Shown: positions 24,113 through 31,975 of the stretch, piece by piece
How positions within the stretch are numbered: position 1 is the first letter of the stretch
Layout of the letters: every line of letters starts with the position of its first letter
Assembly (NCBI GenBank): GCA_910583845.1
Contig: CAJUAB010000036.1
Location: 9,453-44,552 of the forward strand
Direction of reading: 5' to 3'
Source: an uncultured Acetatifactor sp.
Lineage (GTDB): Bacteria; Bacillota; Clostridia; Lachnospirales; Lachnospiraceae
Length of the DNA stretch: 35,100 nt
Notes under the pieces: model-generated
Told to the model about the DNA's origin: nothing
Databases searched by the model: none
What the model saw: the letters and a program-made list of their open reading frames with translations, nothing else
Made by a program: the position numbers and the translations under genes

Positions 24113-24837
24113 ATTATGCGGTGGTACTGGCAGGGGGCAGGGGGCAAAGGTTCGGCGGCGGACAGATATCCAAACAGTTTGCCGAACTGATAGGGGTTCC
24201 CATGATTGTCTATTCCCTGCTGACGGCGGAAAAGAACAGGCATATCGATGAGGTATGTGTGGTGGTGGCGGAGACAGAGGAGGAGAAGGTGCGGCGCTGG
24301 GCGCAGGAGTACGGTATCTCCAAGCTGAAATATTATGCCCGCCCGGGCCGGGAGCGCCAGCAGTCTGTCTTTCACGGCCTGCGGGAAATCCCGGCCGGGC
24401 CCAGGGATACGGTGATGATCATGACATCCGTATGTCCCTTTGTCTCCCAGAAGACCATTGACCGGCATTACGAGAAGATCAGAGAGTATGACGCCACAAT
24501 CACGGTAGTCAAGGCCACGGACGCGGTTACTTTCAGCAATGACGGAAAGCGGGCGGGAAGAACTCTGCAAAAGAAAAAACTCTATCTCCAGCAGGGACCG
24601 CAGGTGTTCCGATACGGCCCCCTGCTTCTGGGGCATAAGATGTATATGGAGGATGAGGAGTACCGCCGGCAGGATGTGACGGAGGACAGTGAACTGGTTC
24701 TCAACATGGGAGTGGAATGTTATATGGTGATGGGGGACCGTTTCTGCATTAAGGTGACATATCCCGAGGATCTGGCCATTGCGGAATCCCTGTATCCCCT
24801 ATTTGTCCAACAGGAGAAAAAATATGCAGGTGAATAA
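24109..24837 (+). CDS. IspD/TarI-like cytidylyltransferase with altered active-site motif
   Basis: A 242-residue nucleotidyltransferase with the N-terminal CTP loop LAGGRGQRFGG and SKQF (7-24), GRERQQSVFHGL, TVVKATDAV and the C-terminal KVTYPEDLAIAE. The family makes CDP-alcohols such as CDP-ribitol (TarI) or CDP-methylerythritol (IspD). Where both types usually have HD-x-x-RP, this protein has MTSVCPF, so the His, Asp and Arg are missing. A reduced or changed activity is possible. The gene starts in a four-base overlap (ATGA) with the licD-like gene, so the two are translationally coupled; a role in making that enzyme's donor is more likely than isoprenoid synthesis. Confidence 0.85.
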   Translation: MNYAVVLAGGRGQRFGGGQISKQFAELIGVPMIVYSLLTAEKNRHIDEVCVVVAETEEEKVRRWAQEYGISKLKYYARPGRERQQSVFHGLREIPAGPRDTVMIMTSVCPFVSQKTIDRHYEKIREYDATITVVKATDAVTFSNDGKRAGRTLQKKKLYLQQGPQVFRYGPLLLGHKMYMEDEEYRRQDVTEDSELVLNMGVECYMVMGDRFCIKVTYPEDLAIAESLYPLFVQQEKKYAGE

Positions 24838-25897
24838 GATGATCGCGGAGGACATAAGGGCAATCCTGGCCAGGGATCTTCCCTATGAGGCATTTTACGG
24901 CAAAACGGTCTTGATTTCCGGAGCCGGAGGCTATGTCCCCGCCTATTTCGTACATACTTTCCTGGCGCTTAACGATGAGCGGCAGGCGGGAATCAAAGTG
25001 CTTGCGCTGTGCAGGAACGGCGCGAAGGCCCGGGAGAGGTTTGAATGCTATCTGGACAGAGCGGATTTTAAACTGATTATTCAGGATGTACGCGAGCCGA
25101 TGGAACTGGAGGAGACGGTCCATGTGTTTATCCATGCGGCCAGTCCCGCGGGAATACAAAAGAGGCATGAGGACCCGGTGAACACCTTTCTTTCTAATGT
25201 CAGGGGCGCGGAGAACCTGTTGAATCTGGCGGTGAAAAACCCCTGTGAGTATTTTCTGCTTCTGAGCAGTGTGGATGTCTACGGAAAAATGGCCCATGAC
25301 CGTCGGTTGAGGGAAGACATGGCGGGAAGTCTGGACCCGCTCAATATCCGGAACGTGTATTCCTGCGGAAAGCGGGCGGCGGAAACCCTGTGCAGGGCAT
25401 ATCAGGAAAAATACGGAATTCCTGTCTATATTGTCAGGCCGTTTCAAATCATCGGCCCCGGTCCGGAACTCGATGACGGGCGATTACATATTGACTTCAT
25501 ATCCCAGATCCTGAAAACGGGTAAAATCGTTTTGAAAAGCGATGGCAGGGCAGTCAGGAGCTTTCTGTACATTTCGGACGCGATTGCGGCCATGTTCCAT
25601 GTTCTGTTAAAAGGCCGACAGGGAGAAGCGTACAACATAGCGGCGGAGGAAGGGGAGGCATCCGTAAGGGAACTGGCCTTCTGCATGGCCTCCCTGGCGG
25701 CAGGAGAGCCCGTTGAGGTCATTTTTGACCGGCAGTGGAGGGAGTCCATCGAGGTCAGGGGAGCATTGTCCGTAGTGACGGGGGACTCCGCAAAATTGCG
25801 GGAACTGGGATGGAAGCCGCAGCTCGCGCTGCCGGATGCCGCGGCCAGGATGATGAGATATTACGGGATCAATGTCAGGGAGGTAGGAAAGAAATGA
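24824..25897 (+). CDS. NAD-dependent epimerase/dehydratase (extended SDR)
   Basis: A 357-residue extended short-chain dehydrogenase/reductase. The Rossmann motif reads SGAGGYVPAYFV (32-43), the active-site triad includes the Ser of LLSSVDVYG (148-149), Tyr179 and Lys183 in YSCGKRA, and the substrate part has RPFQIIGPG and VRSFLYISDAIAAM. These enzymes change nucleotide sugars (4-epimerisation, 4,6-dehydration or decarboxylation). Start ATG 24824 behind CAGGAG overlaps the previous gene by 14 bases; ATG 24839 is a possible alternative. It probably shapes the sugar moved by the neighbouring transferases. Confidence 0.9.
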   Translation: MQVNKMIAEDIRAILARDLPYEAFYGKTVLISGAGGYVPAYFVHTFLALNDERQAGIKVLALCRNGAKARERFECYLDRADFKLIIQDVREPMELEETVHVFIHAASPAGIQKRHEDPVNTFLSNVRGAENLLNLAVKNPCEYFLLLSSVDVYGKMAHDRRLREDMAGSLDPLNIRNVYSCGKRAAETLCRAYQEKYGIPVYIVRPFQIIGPGPELDDGRLHIDFISQILKTGKIVLKSDGRAVRSFLYISDAIAAMFHVLLKGRQGEAYNIAAEEGEASVRELAFCMASLAAGEPVEVIFDRQWRESIEVRGALSVVTGDSAKLRELGWKPQLALPDAAARMMRYYGINVREVGKK

Positions 25898-27012
25898 GAC
25901 TGCCGGAATACAGACAGACAATGGGGGAGTTTGAGAGGCAGATCGGGGAAAAGGACCTGGTGATCTGGGGAAAGAATAAAGCCTGTCCGGAGCTGTGCGC
26001 CAGATATGGGGCGCGGTATATTCTGGACAGTAATGATGAACTGTGTGATACCAAAATCGGGGGGATTCCGGTTTCTCTGCCGGAGAAGATTTATGGGTTG
26101 GAGCCGTCCAGAACCGTTGTCCTTCTGTGCATGGCGGAATCCTCTTACAGAGAGGCTCTGCGTGTTCTGGACGAAGCGGGTCATTTTACCGTCTTTTTCT
26201 GGAATGTTTTGCAGGACGCGTTTCTGAGCGGATTCTCCACGGCGCTGTATGATCATATGGAGCGGATCAGAGGGATACAGAAGGTTCTGTGGGATGACTG
26301 CTCCAGAAAGGTATTGCAGGAAGTGGTGTGCAGGAGAATCTGCGGACTAAAAAGCGGATATGGGGATCTGAAGGTCCGCAACGAGATCCAGTATATCTTT
26401 CCTCCCGCGTTGTACTCCAAAAGGGAAGGCGTGATATTGGATCTGGGAGGATACATTGGCGATTCCGTCGACCGCTTTGTGAATCAGCTGGGAGGAGAGA
26501 CGGATAAAATCGTGACTTTTGAAGCGTGGGAGGAGAATGTCAGACGCCTTGAGGAAAAGAGGGAGTCCCTGAAAGAATATTGGAAGGGCGAGCTGGAAAT
26601 AGTGCCCTGTGCGGTTGCGGACCGAAGCGGGACCGTGCCCTTCTCGGTTCACAGAAAAGCGGCGGGATGCTTTTTGCCTGCGTATAAGGGAGCGGGCGGC
26701 GCGGATGTCGTGGAGCAGGTGCATGTGGAGGCCACGACAATTGACGAGGCAATTCCGGATACGGAAAAAGTACGGTATATCAAAATGGATATTGAGGGGG
26801 CGGAGTATGCCGCACTGATGGGAGCCAGGAGGACGATTACGCGTGAAAAGCCCGGTCTCGCCATATCCATCTATCATAATGCCTGTGATTATTACCGACT
26901 TGCGGAATTGATTCTGGAATATGTTCCGGCATACAGGCTGGCGGTGAGGCACCACAAGGACAGGCATGTGGACACGGTTTTATACGCATGGATACAGGAG
27001 GCGGGATCTTGA
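25894..27012 (+). CDS. FkbM-family methyltransferase with N-terminal Rossmann-like domain
   Basis: A 372-residue protein. Residues about 20-100 form a small Rossmann-like domain (DLVIWGKNKACPELCARYG, then RTVVLLCMAESSYREALRVL). Residues about 180-350 carry the FkbM methyltransferase: LDLGGYIGDSVDRFV binds S-adenosylmethionine, TFEAWEENVRRLEEK follows, and YIKMDIEGAEYAALMGARR is the family signature. It would O-methylate a sugar. The gene starts in an ATGA overlap with the epimerase and ends in a TTGA overlap with the next gene. Methylated sugars are common caps on flagellin glycans. Confidence 0.9.
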   Translation: MRLPEYRQTMGEFERQIGEKDLVIWGKNKACPELCARYGARYILDSNDELCDTKIGGIPVSLPEKIYGLEPSRTVVLLCMAESSYREALRVLDEAGHFTVFFWNVLQDAFLSGFSTALYDHMERIRGIQKVLWDDCSRKVLQEVVCRRICGLKSGYGDLKVRNEIQYIFPPALYSKREGVILDLGGYIGDSVDRFVNQLGGETDKIVTFEAWEENVRRLEEKRESLKEYWKGELEIVPCAVADRSGTVPFSVHRKAAGCFLPAYKGAGGADVVEQVHVEATTIDEAIPDTEKVRYIKMDIEGAEYAALMGARRTITREKPGLAISIYHNACDYYRLAELILEYVPAYRLAVRHHKDRHVDTVLYAWIQEAGS

Positions 27013-28664
27013 ACGAGGCACATAAGGAGAGTCTGGAACTGCTGGATATCGTACATAAAATATGCGTGGAAAAGGGCCTTCGCTACACGATCACAGCGGA
27101 TACGCTGATCGCGCGCGCAGGCGGAATGCAATTTGAGGATTGCGCCCCGGTGATTTATCTGGCTGCCCTGTATGAGGATTACCGGCAGCTGTTTGCGCTG
27201 CTGGAGCATTTTTGCGGCATGAACGCAGGATATTCCCTTCACGATTACAGAAACACAGAGCAGTTTGATACGTTTGACTGCTGGTTTGTGAAGGAGTCAA
27301 GGATTCATTTCAGGGAAGAAAAAAGAAGGGACGCCTTTTATTACGGCACCAGACTGGTCATCACCCCCCTGTTTTATGCTGGAGATGAGGAGAAGGAGTG
27401 GGACCGGGCTTACGCGCTGTTCCGGGACACAACAGCAACCCTGAACGCCCGGGCCGTACTGGAGGGGAAACCCTTGAAAAGCTATATACGGCTGACTCCC
27501 AAGAGGCGGCTGTCCAGGCACTATATCAGACTCCGGGGAAAATACTCCATCGAAAGCTGCATTGCGGAATACGGCGGCAGGGAAAGCGGAAAGTATGTAG
27601 TGTACCCCCATGTGACAGGAAGGAATCCCAGAGACGCCAATTCCCTGCCCTGGATTGTCAATGAAAATTCCCGATCCGTGCTCAGCAGCATATGGCAGGA
27701 TGTCAAGGAGGAGGAGTTTTGCGGACATAAATGTTATACTGTCCGGGAGCCGGAAGGAATCATAAGCTGTTTCCCCGCCCATATGACAGAGGCGGTTCTC
27801 AATAAGGAAAAAAGCCAGCTGGCGCTGCGGGGCAACACATATCTGTGGCGTATACAGCAGATTCAGCTGGAGCTTTTGGTGGAATTTGACAGGATATGCA
27901 GGAAACACGGACTGAGATATAATATCAGCTTCGGAACACTGCTGGGGGCAGTCAGACATAAGGGATTTATTCCGTGGGATGACGATATTGACGTGACCAT
28001 GCCGGTGGAGGATTATGACAGGCTGGACGAGATCATGCGGGAGGAGCTGGATTCTCAGAAATATTATTTCCGATGTCCGGCCAACGAGGAGAACAACCAT
28101 CTGATATTCAAGCATCTGGAGCGGAGGGGAACGGTATATACAAAACCGGGGCGACAGAAACTGACGCAGCAGATCGGCGTGTTTATGGATATTTTTCCCA
28201 TGTATCCTTCGGCGCATCTCTGGCTGGCGGACCGGGTACACGCAAAAATCTGCCGGCATTGGAGGAAGGCGCTGTGGGCTACTGTCGGCGCGGATTCGGT
28301 GCAGGATGAGAAAAAAAGAAAGTATTATAAAAGGATCTCGGCGGTGGGAAACAAGGTGTGCTATGAGAGATTTGTCAGGGCGGCAAAATTTTTTCATAAT
28401 GAGAAGTACCTGAAATTCTGGATCGCCCAGGACCGGAATCCGTATAAAACGCCCCTGGTCAGAAGGAGCAATTATGTGGATACCGTAGAGCTTCTTTTTG
28501 AGGGACATATTTTTCCGGCTCCCAGAGACTATGAGAGCGTATTGGACTATTGCTTCGGTCATGACTGGAGGAAGTATCCCTCCACAAGAGGGCGGCGTCC
28601 CGCGCACAACGCGATTACGGAAATCGGGGACTTATACAGAGAAGAAAGCGAGGGCAGACAATGA
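27009..28664 (+). CDS. double LicD-family protein, N-terminal copy degenerate
   Basis: A 551-residue protein with two LicD-like parts. The C-terminal copy is intact: RKHGLRYNISFGTLLGAVRH, then PWDDDIDVTMPVEDYDRL (Asp run at about 323-327) and VFMDIFPMYP. The N-terminal copy begins HKICVEKGLRYTITADTLIARAGG but has FEDCAPVIYLAA where WDDDID should be, so it has lost the metal site and may serve binding or regulation. TTG 27009 is preferred as start because AGGAGG lies at the right distance and gives a four-base overlap; ATG 26988 is the alternative. It likely adds a phospho-group to the glycan built by the block. Confidence 0.85.
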   Translation: MNEAHKESLELLDIVHKICVEKGLRYTITADTLIARAGGMQFEDCAPVIYLAALYEDYRQLFALLEHFCGMNAGYSLHDYRNTEQFDTFDCWFVKESRIHFREEKRRDAFYYGTRLVITPLFYAGDEEKEWDRAYALFRDTTATLNARAVLEGKPLKSYIRLTPKRRLSRHYIRLRGKYSIESCIAEYGGRESGKYVVYPHVTGRNPRDANSLPWIVNENSRSVLSSIWQDVKEEEFCGHKCYTVREPEGIISCFPAHMTEAVLNKEKSQLALRGNTYLWRIQQIQLELLVEFDRICRKHGLRYNISFGTLLGAVRHKGFIPWDDDIDVTMPVEDYDRLDEIMREELDSQKYYFRCPANEENNHLIFKHLERRGTVYTKPGRQKLTQQIGVFMDIFPMYPSAHLWLADRVHAKICRHWRKALWATVGADSVQDEKKRKYYKRISAVGNKVCYERFVRAAKFFHNEKYLKFWIAQDRNPYKTPLVRRSNYVDTVELLFEGHIFPAPRDYESVLDYCFGHDWRKYPSTRGRRPAHNAITEIGDLYREESEGRQ

Positions 28665-29956
28665 AGTACGGATATATGTTCTATCAGAAACCTTTGAAAC
28701 CGGAGATGAAGACCAGACCTGTGAATCTGGGCGATCCCATACAGTCCTGCGCGGTAAAGAATCTGTATCGGGAAATGGGGATCAGGGAAGAGGACATGAT
28801 TCCCGTCCCCCGGTATGATCTGGAAAATTATGAGGGGGAAGAGTGTGTATGTGTGATCAACAGCGCCAGCAACTATGAGGAACTGGCGTATGACTCACAT
28901 TTTATGCCGCCTTCTCACAGGATTCATGCCGTTGTCATGTCCTTGCACCTGCACCGGGATCTGTCGGAGGAAGAAGCGGCGTATTACAGGCAGTGCGGCG
29001 GCGTGGGCTGCCGGGATGCATATACGGTTTCCTATCTGCAAAGTCTCGGAATAGACGCGTATCTCACGGGATGCCTTACGCTTACATTGCCCAGAAGGAC
29101 CCAGGAGCAGGCCCGGGGGGCGGACAAGGTCTATCTTTTGGATGCGCCTGCCGACATTATGAGGATCATGCCCCGGGAAATCAGGGAGGAGGGAATTGTC
29201 CTGACCAATATTGAGAGATATGGCAATCCGGGAAACCGCAACAGGATCTCTGTGGAGGACGCGTATGAGGAACACAGGAAAGGGGAGGAAAGGCTCTCCC
29301 TGCTCCGGGATACGGCAAGACTTGTGATTACCTCCAAGCTGCATGTCGCCTCCCCCTGTCTGGCCATGGGGATTCCGGTGATTCTTGCCAAGAACCATTT
29401 TGGAGAGCGATTCGGTTTTATTGACCGCCTGATTCCCACATACACGCCGGAGCACTATCCGGAGATCAACTGGAATCCTGCTCCCGTGGACATCGAGACA
29501 GAAAAGGCCAGAATAAAGGAGCTGTTTTTTCATAAGGTCAGGGCGGCGGCCGGCAGGGCCGAACTGGAAAAGATGTGGGCCGGAAAGCCCCCCATTTATC
29601 AGATTGATTATCACACGGCAACCTCCCGCGCGGTGGAAAAAATACCGTTTCCGCAAAACGGATTCCCATACGCGGTGTGGGGTGTTGTGCTGTCGGCGGC
29701 ATACTATCTGGAGGAGGCCATGCGAAAACAGGTGCCTCAGGCTGAATTGACAGCGGGGATTGATATCGCCGTACAGGGAGAATACTGCGGCGTCGGGGTT
29801 CTGAAACCGGATGAAATCCCGAATCTTCCCATGGATACCGTGATTATTGTGGCGGCTCCGTCAGCCCGGGAGCAGGCCCGGGAATTGCTTCTGCGTCTGA
29901 ACAGGCCCTTTGTGCTTTTGAGAGGCACGGAAGCAGAGTGGCATAACCTGCCGTAG
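28661..29956 (+). CDS. polysaccharide pyruvyltransferase-family protein with C-terminal Rossmann-like domain
   Basis: A 431-residue protein. Residues about 1-310 fit the polysaccharide pyruvyl transferase family: NLGDPIQSCAVKNLY at the start, YRQCGGVGCRDAYTVSYLQSLG, YLTGCLTLTL, and LVITSKLHVASPCLAMGIPVI with the conserved Ser-Lys-Leu-His. Members add ketal-pyruvate from phosphoenolpyruvate to a sugar. The last about 110 residues (YAVWGVVLSAAYYLEEAM, GVGVLKPDEIPNLPMDTVII) resemble the N-terminal domain of the FkbM protein encoded two genes upstream. ATGA overlap with the preceding gene. It is the last gene before a strong terminator. Confidence 0.82.
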   Translation: MKYGYMFYQKPLKPEMKTRPVNLGDPIQSCAVKNLYREMGIREEDMIPVPRYDLENYEGEECVCVINSASNYEELAYDSHFMPPSHRIHAVVMSLHLHRDLSEEEAAYYRQCGGVGCRDAYTVSYLQSLGIDAYLTGCLTLTLPRRTQEQARGADKVYLLDAPADIMRIMPREIREEGIVLTNIERYGNPGNRNRISVEDAYEEHRKGEERLSLLRDTARLVITSKLHVASPCLAMGIPVILAKNHFGERFGFIDRLIPTYTPEHYPEINWNPAPVDIETEKARIKELFFHKVRAAAGRAELEKMWAGKPPIYQIDYHTATSRAVEKIPFPQNGFPYAVWGVVLSAAYYLEEAMRKQVPQAELTAGIDIAVQGEYCGVGVLKPDEIPNLPMDTVIIVAAPSAREQARELLLRLNRPFVLLRGTEAEWHNLP

Positions 29957-30001
29957 CTTGATTTGCCCTGTTACAAAATACTATACAATTCAGAAAAAGG
30001 G

Positions 30002-30056
30002 AACGTCCCCGGAGCGGGCAAAGCAGTCTTTTGCCGGTTCCGGAGACGTTTCGTAC
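30002..30056 (+). terminator. intrinsic terminator of the modification operon
   Basis: A 21-bp stem (AACGTCCCCGGAGCGGGCAA at 30002-30021 and its near-complement at 30030-30050, with a few mismatches) precedes a T-rich tract. It ends the seven-gene block. Confidence 0.75.
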
Positions 30057-30063
30057 ATTTTTA

Positions 30064-30092
30064 TTGATTTCAGATTAGAAAGAGGATATAGT
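30064..30092 (+). promoter_or_regulatory. predicted promoter of the AAA-ATPase array
   Basis: TTGATT (30064-30069) and TATAGT (30087-30092) are 17 bases apart; an overlapping TATAAT starts at 30092. The first array gene starts 50 bases downstream. The later copies have only the short common spacer in front, so they may depend on this promoter. Confidence 0.55.
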
Positions 30093-30142
30093 ATAATTAT
30101 GGGCAGAAACATGCGCCAGAGCGGCGGAAAGGAAAGCGGACC

Positions 30143-31831
30143 ATGGCAAGGACGATCAGTATCGGGCGGCAGAACTTTGAAAGAATCAGGACCAGCGACA
30201 ACTTCTATATAGATAAGACAGATTTCATCCGGCAGTGGTGGGAGGCGGACGATGATGTGACCCTGATCACCCGCCCCCGGCGTTTCGGGAAGACGCTGAA
30301 CATGAGCATGGTGGAGCAGTTCTTCTCGGTGGACTTTGCCGGGCGGGAGGATTTGTTTGAGGGGCTGTCCATCTGGGAGGAGGAGAAATACCGGCATCTC
30401 CAGGGGACCTATCCGGTGATTTCGCTCAGCTTCGCGGATGTGAAGGAGAACACTTACCAGGAGACCAGAAGGAAGATCAGCGAGATAATTATGGATCTGT
30501 ACAATTGCTTCGATTTTCTGGCGGAAAGTGAGAAACTGAATGAGAATGAGCGGAGGATATATCAGCAGTTTGCCACCGGAACGGGAGAACGCACGGAGAC
30601 GGGCGCGCTGAAAACGTTGTCGGGCTTATTGATGCGTCATTATGGCAAAAGAGTGATCATCCTGCTGGATGAGTATGACACGCCCATGCAGGAGGCCTAT
30701 ATCGAAGGGTACTGGGATGAACTGGTAGCTTTTACCAGGGGGCTGTTCAACGCCGCCTTCAAGGCCAACCCTTACATGGAGAGGGCCATTCTGACAGGGA
30801 TAACCAGGGTGAGCAAGGAATCCATGTTCTCCGACCTGAACAATCTGGAGGTGGTGACCACAACCTCAGAGAAATACGCGGACAGCTTTGGCTTCACGGA
30901 AGGGGAGGTGTTCGCGGCGCTGGAGGAGTACGGGCTTTCCGATCAGAAACAGCAGGTCAGGGAATGGTATGACGGTTTCACCTTCGGCAGCAGGAGGGAC
31001 ATCTATAATCCCTGGTCCATCCTGAATTTTCTGGATAAGAAAAAGGTGGGGCAATACTGGGTCAACACCAGCTCCAACAGACTGGTGGGCAAGCTGCTCC
31101 GGGAGGGAACTGCGGATGTCAAGAAGACCTTTGAGCGATTGCTTAAGGGGGAGAGCATCCGGGTGGAGCTGGATGAGCAGATCGTGTATAACCAGCTGTC
31201 CATGATAAATGACGCAATATGGAGCTTCCTGCTGGCCAGCGGGTATCTGCGGATCAAAAGCTATGAGGCGTATATGACAGAGTACGGGGACTGGAGGGAG
31301 GACTATGAGCTGACATTGACCAATTTCGAGGTGCGGGTCATGTTCCGGAACATGGTGAGGGGGTGGTTCAACAGCCCTCTGTCCGGCTACAGCAACTTTA
31401 TTGTGGCGCTGCTGCAGGGGGATGTGGAGGCGATGAACGCCTATATGAACAAGGTCACCCAGGAGATGTTCAGTTATTTCGACACGGGAGGAAAGCCCTA
31501 CAGCGAGCCGGAGCGCTTTTACCACGGTTTTGTGCTGGGCCTGATGGTGGAGCTGTCCGACCGGTATACGGTGACCTCCAACCGGGAGAGCGGCTTTGGC
31601 CGGTATGACGTGATGCTGGAGCCCAGAGACCAGGCGCGGGATGACGCAGTCATTCTGGAATTCAAGGTGCAGGCTTCCGGGGAGGAGGAGCTGTCTGACA
31701 CGGTGAGGGCGGCGCTGAGACAGATCGAGGAGAAAAACTACCAGGCGTCCCTGGAGGCCAGGGGGATTTCCGGGGAGCGGATCAGGAAGTACGGCTTCGC
31801 TTTCCGGGGGAAGGAAGTGCTGATTGGCTAA
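30143..31831 (+). CDS. AAA-ATPase-like/PD-(D/E)XK nuclease protein, array copy 1
   Basis: A 562-residue protein of the AAA-ATPase-like (PF09820) plus PD-(D/E)XK (DUF1703, PF08011) type. The N-terminus reads RTSDNFYIDKTDFIRQWWE, Walker A is RPRRFGKT (44-51), Walker B VIILLDEYDTP (171-181), and the sensor region is ILTGITRVSKESMFSDLNNL. The C-terminal nuclease core has GRYDVMLEP and VILEFKVQASGE, giving the D...E-x-K pattern near 485-508. The family is often amplified in clostridia and Bacteroidetes; its role (defence, recombination or other) is not established. ATG 30143 follows GGAAAGGAAAG. Confidence 0.93.
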   Translation: MARTISIGRQNFERIRTSDNFYIDKTDFIRQWWEADDDVTLITRPRRFGKTLNMSMVEQFFSVDFAGREDLFEGLSIWEEEKYRHLQGTYPVISLSFADVKENTYQETRRKISEIIMDLYNCFDFLAESEKLNENERRIYQQFATGTGERTETGALKTLSGLLMRHYGKRVIILLDEYDTPMQEAYIEGYWDELVAFTRGLFNAAFKANPYMERAILTGITRVSKESMFSDLNNLEVVTTTSEKYADSFGFTEGEVFAALEEYGLSDQKQQVREWYDGFTFGSRRDIYNPWSILNFLDKKKVGQYWVNTSSNRLVGKLLREGTADVKKTFERLLKGESIRVELDEQIVYNQLSMINDAIWSFLLASGYLRIKSYEAYMTEYGDWREDYELTLTNFEVRVMFRNMVRGWFNSPLSGYSNFIVALLQGDVEAMNAYMNKVTQEMFSYFDTGGKPYSEPERFYHGFVLGLMVELSDRYTVTSNRESGFGRYDVMLEPRDQARDDAVILEFKVQASGEEELSDTVRAALRQIEEKNYQASLEARGISGERIRKYGFAFRGKEVLIG

Positions 31832-31975
31832 GGCCCGTATTAAAATGCGGCCATAGGGCCATGCGCTTTACAGAGACTTGCAAAACGGCATACGGGAAGA
31901 GTTCAGGATCAGATGTTTTTGAACGGAGGATATCCCCACAGGAAGGGGTTGACATGACAGAAAGGGAGACAGGTT
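31832..31975 (+). repeat. spacer between array copies 1 and 2
   Basis: This 144-base spacer is identical, as far as I can read, to the one at 33653-33796. It includes a GGCC-ATAG-GGCC hairpin and a CCCC...GGGG hairpin. A GGGAGA site lies in front of the next ATG. No strong promoter was seen. Confidence 0.85.
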
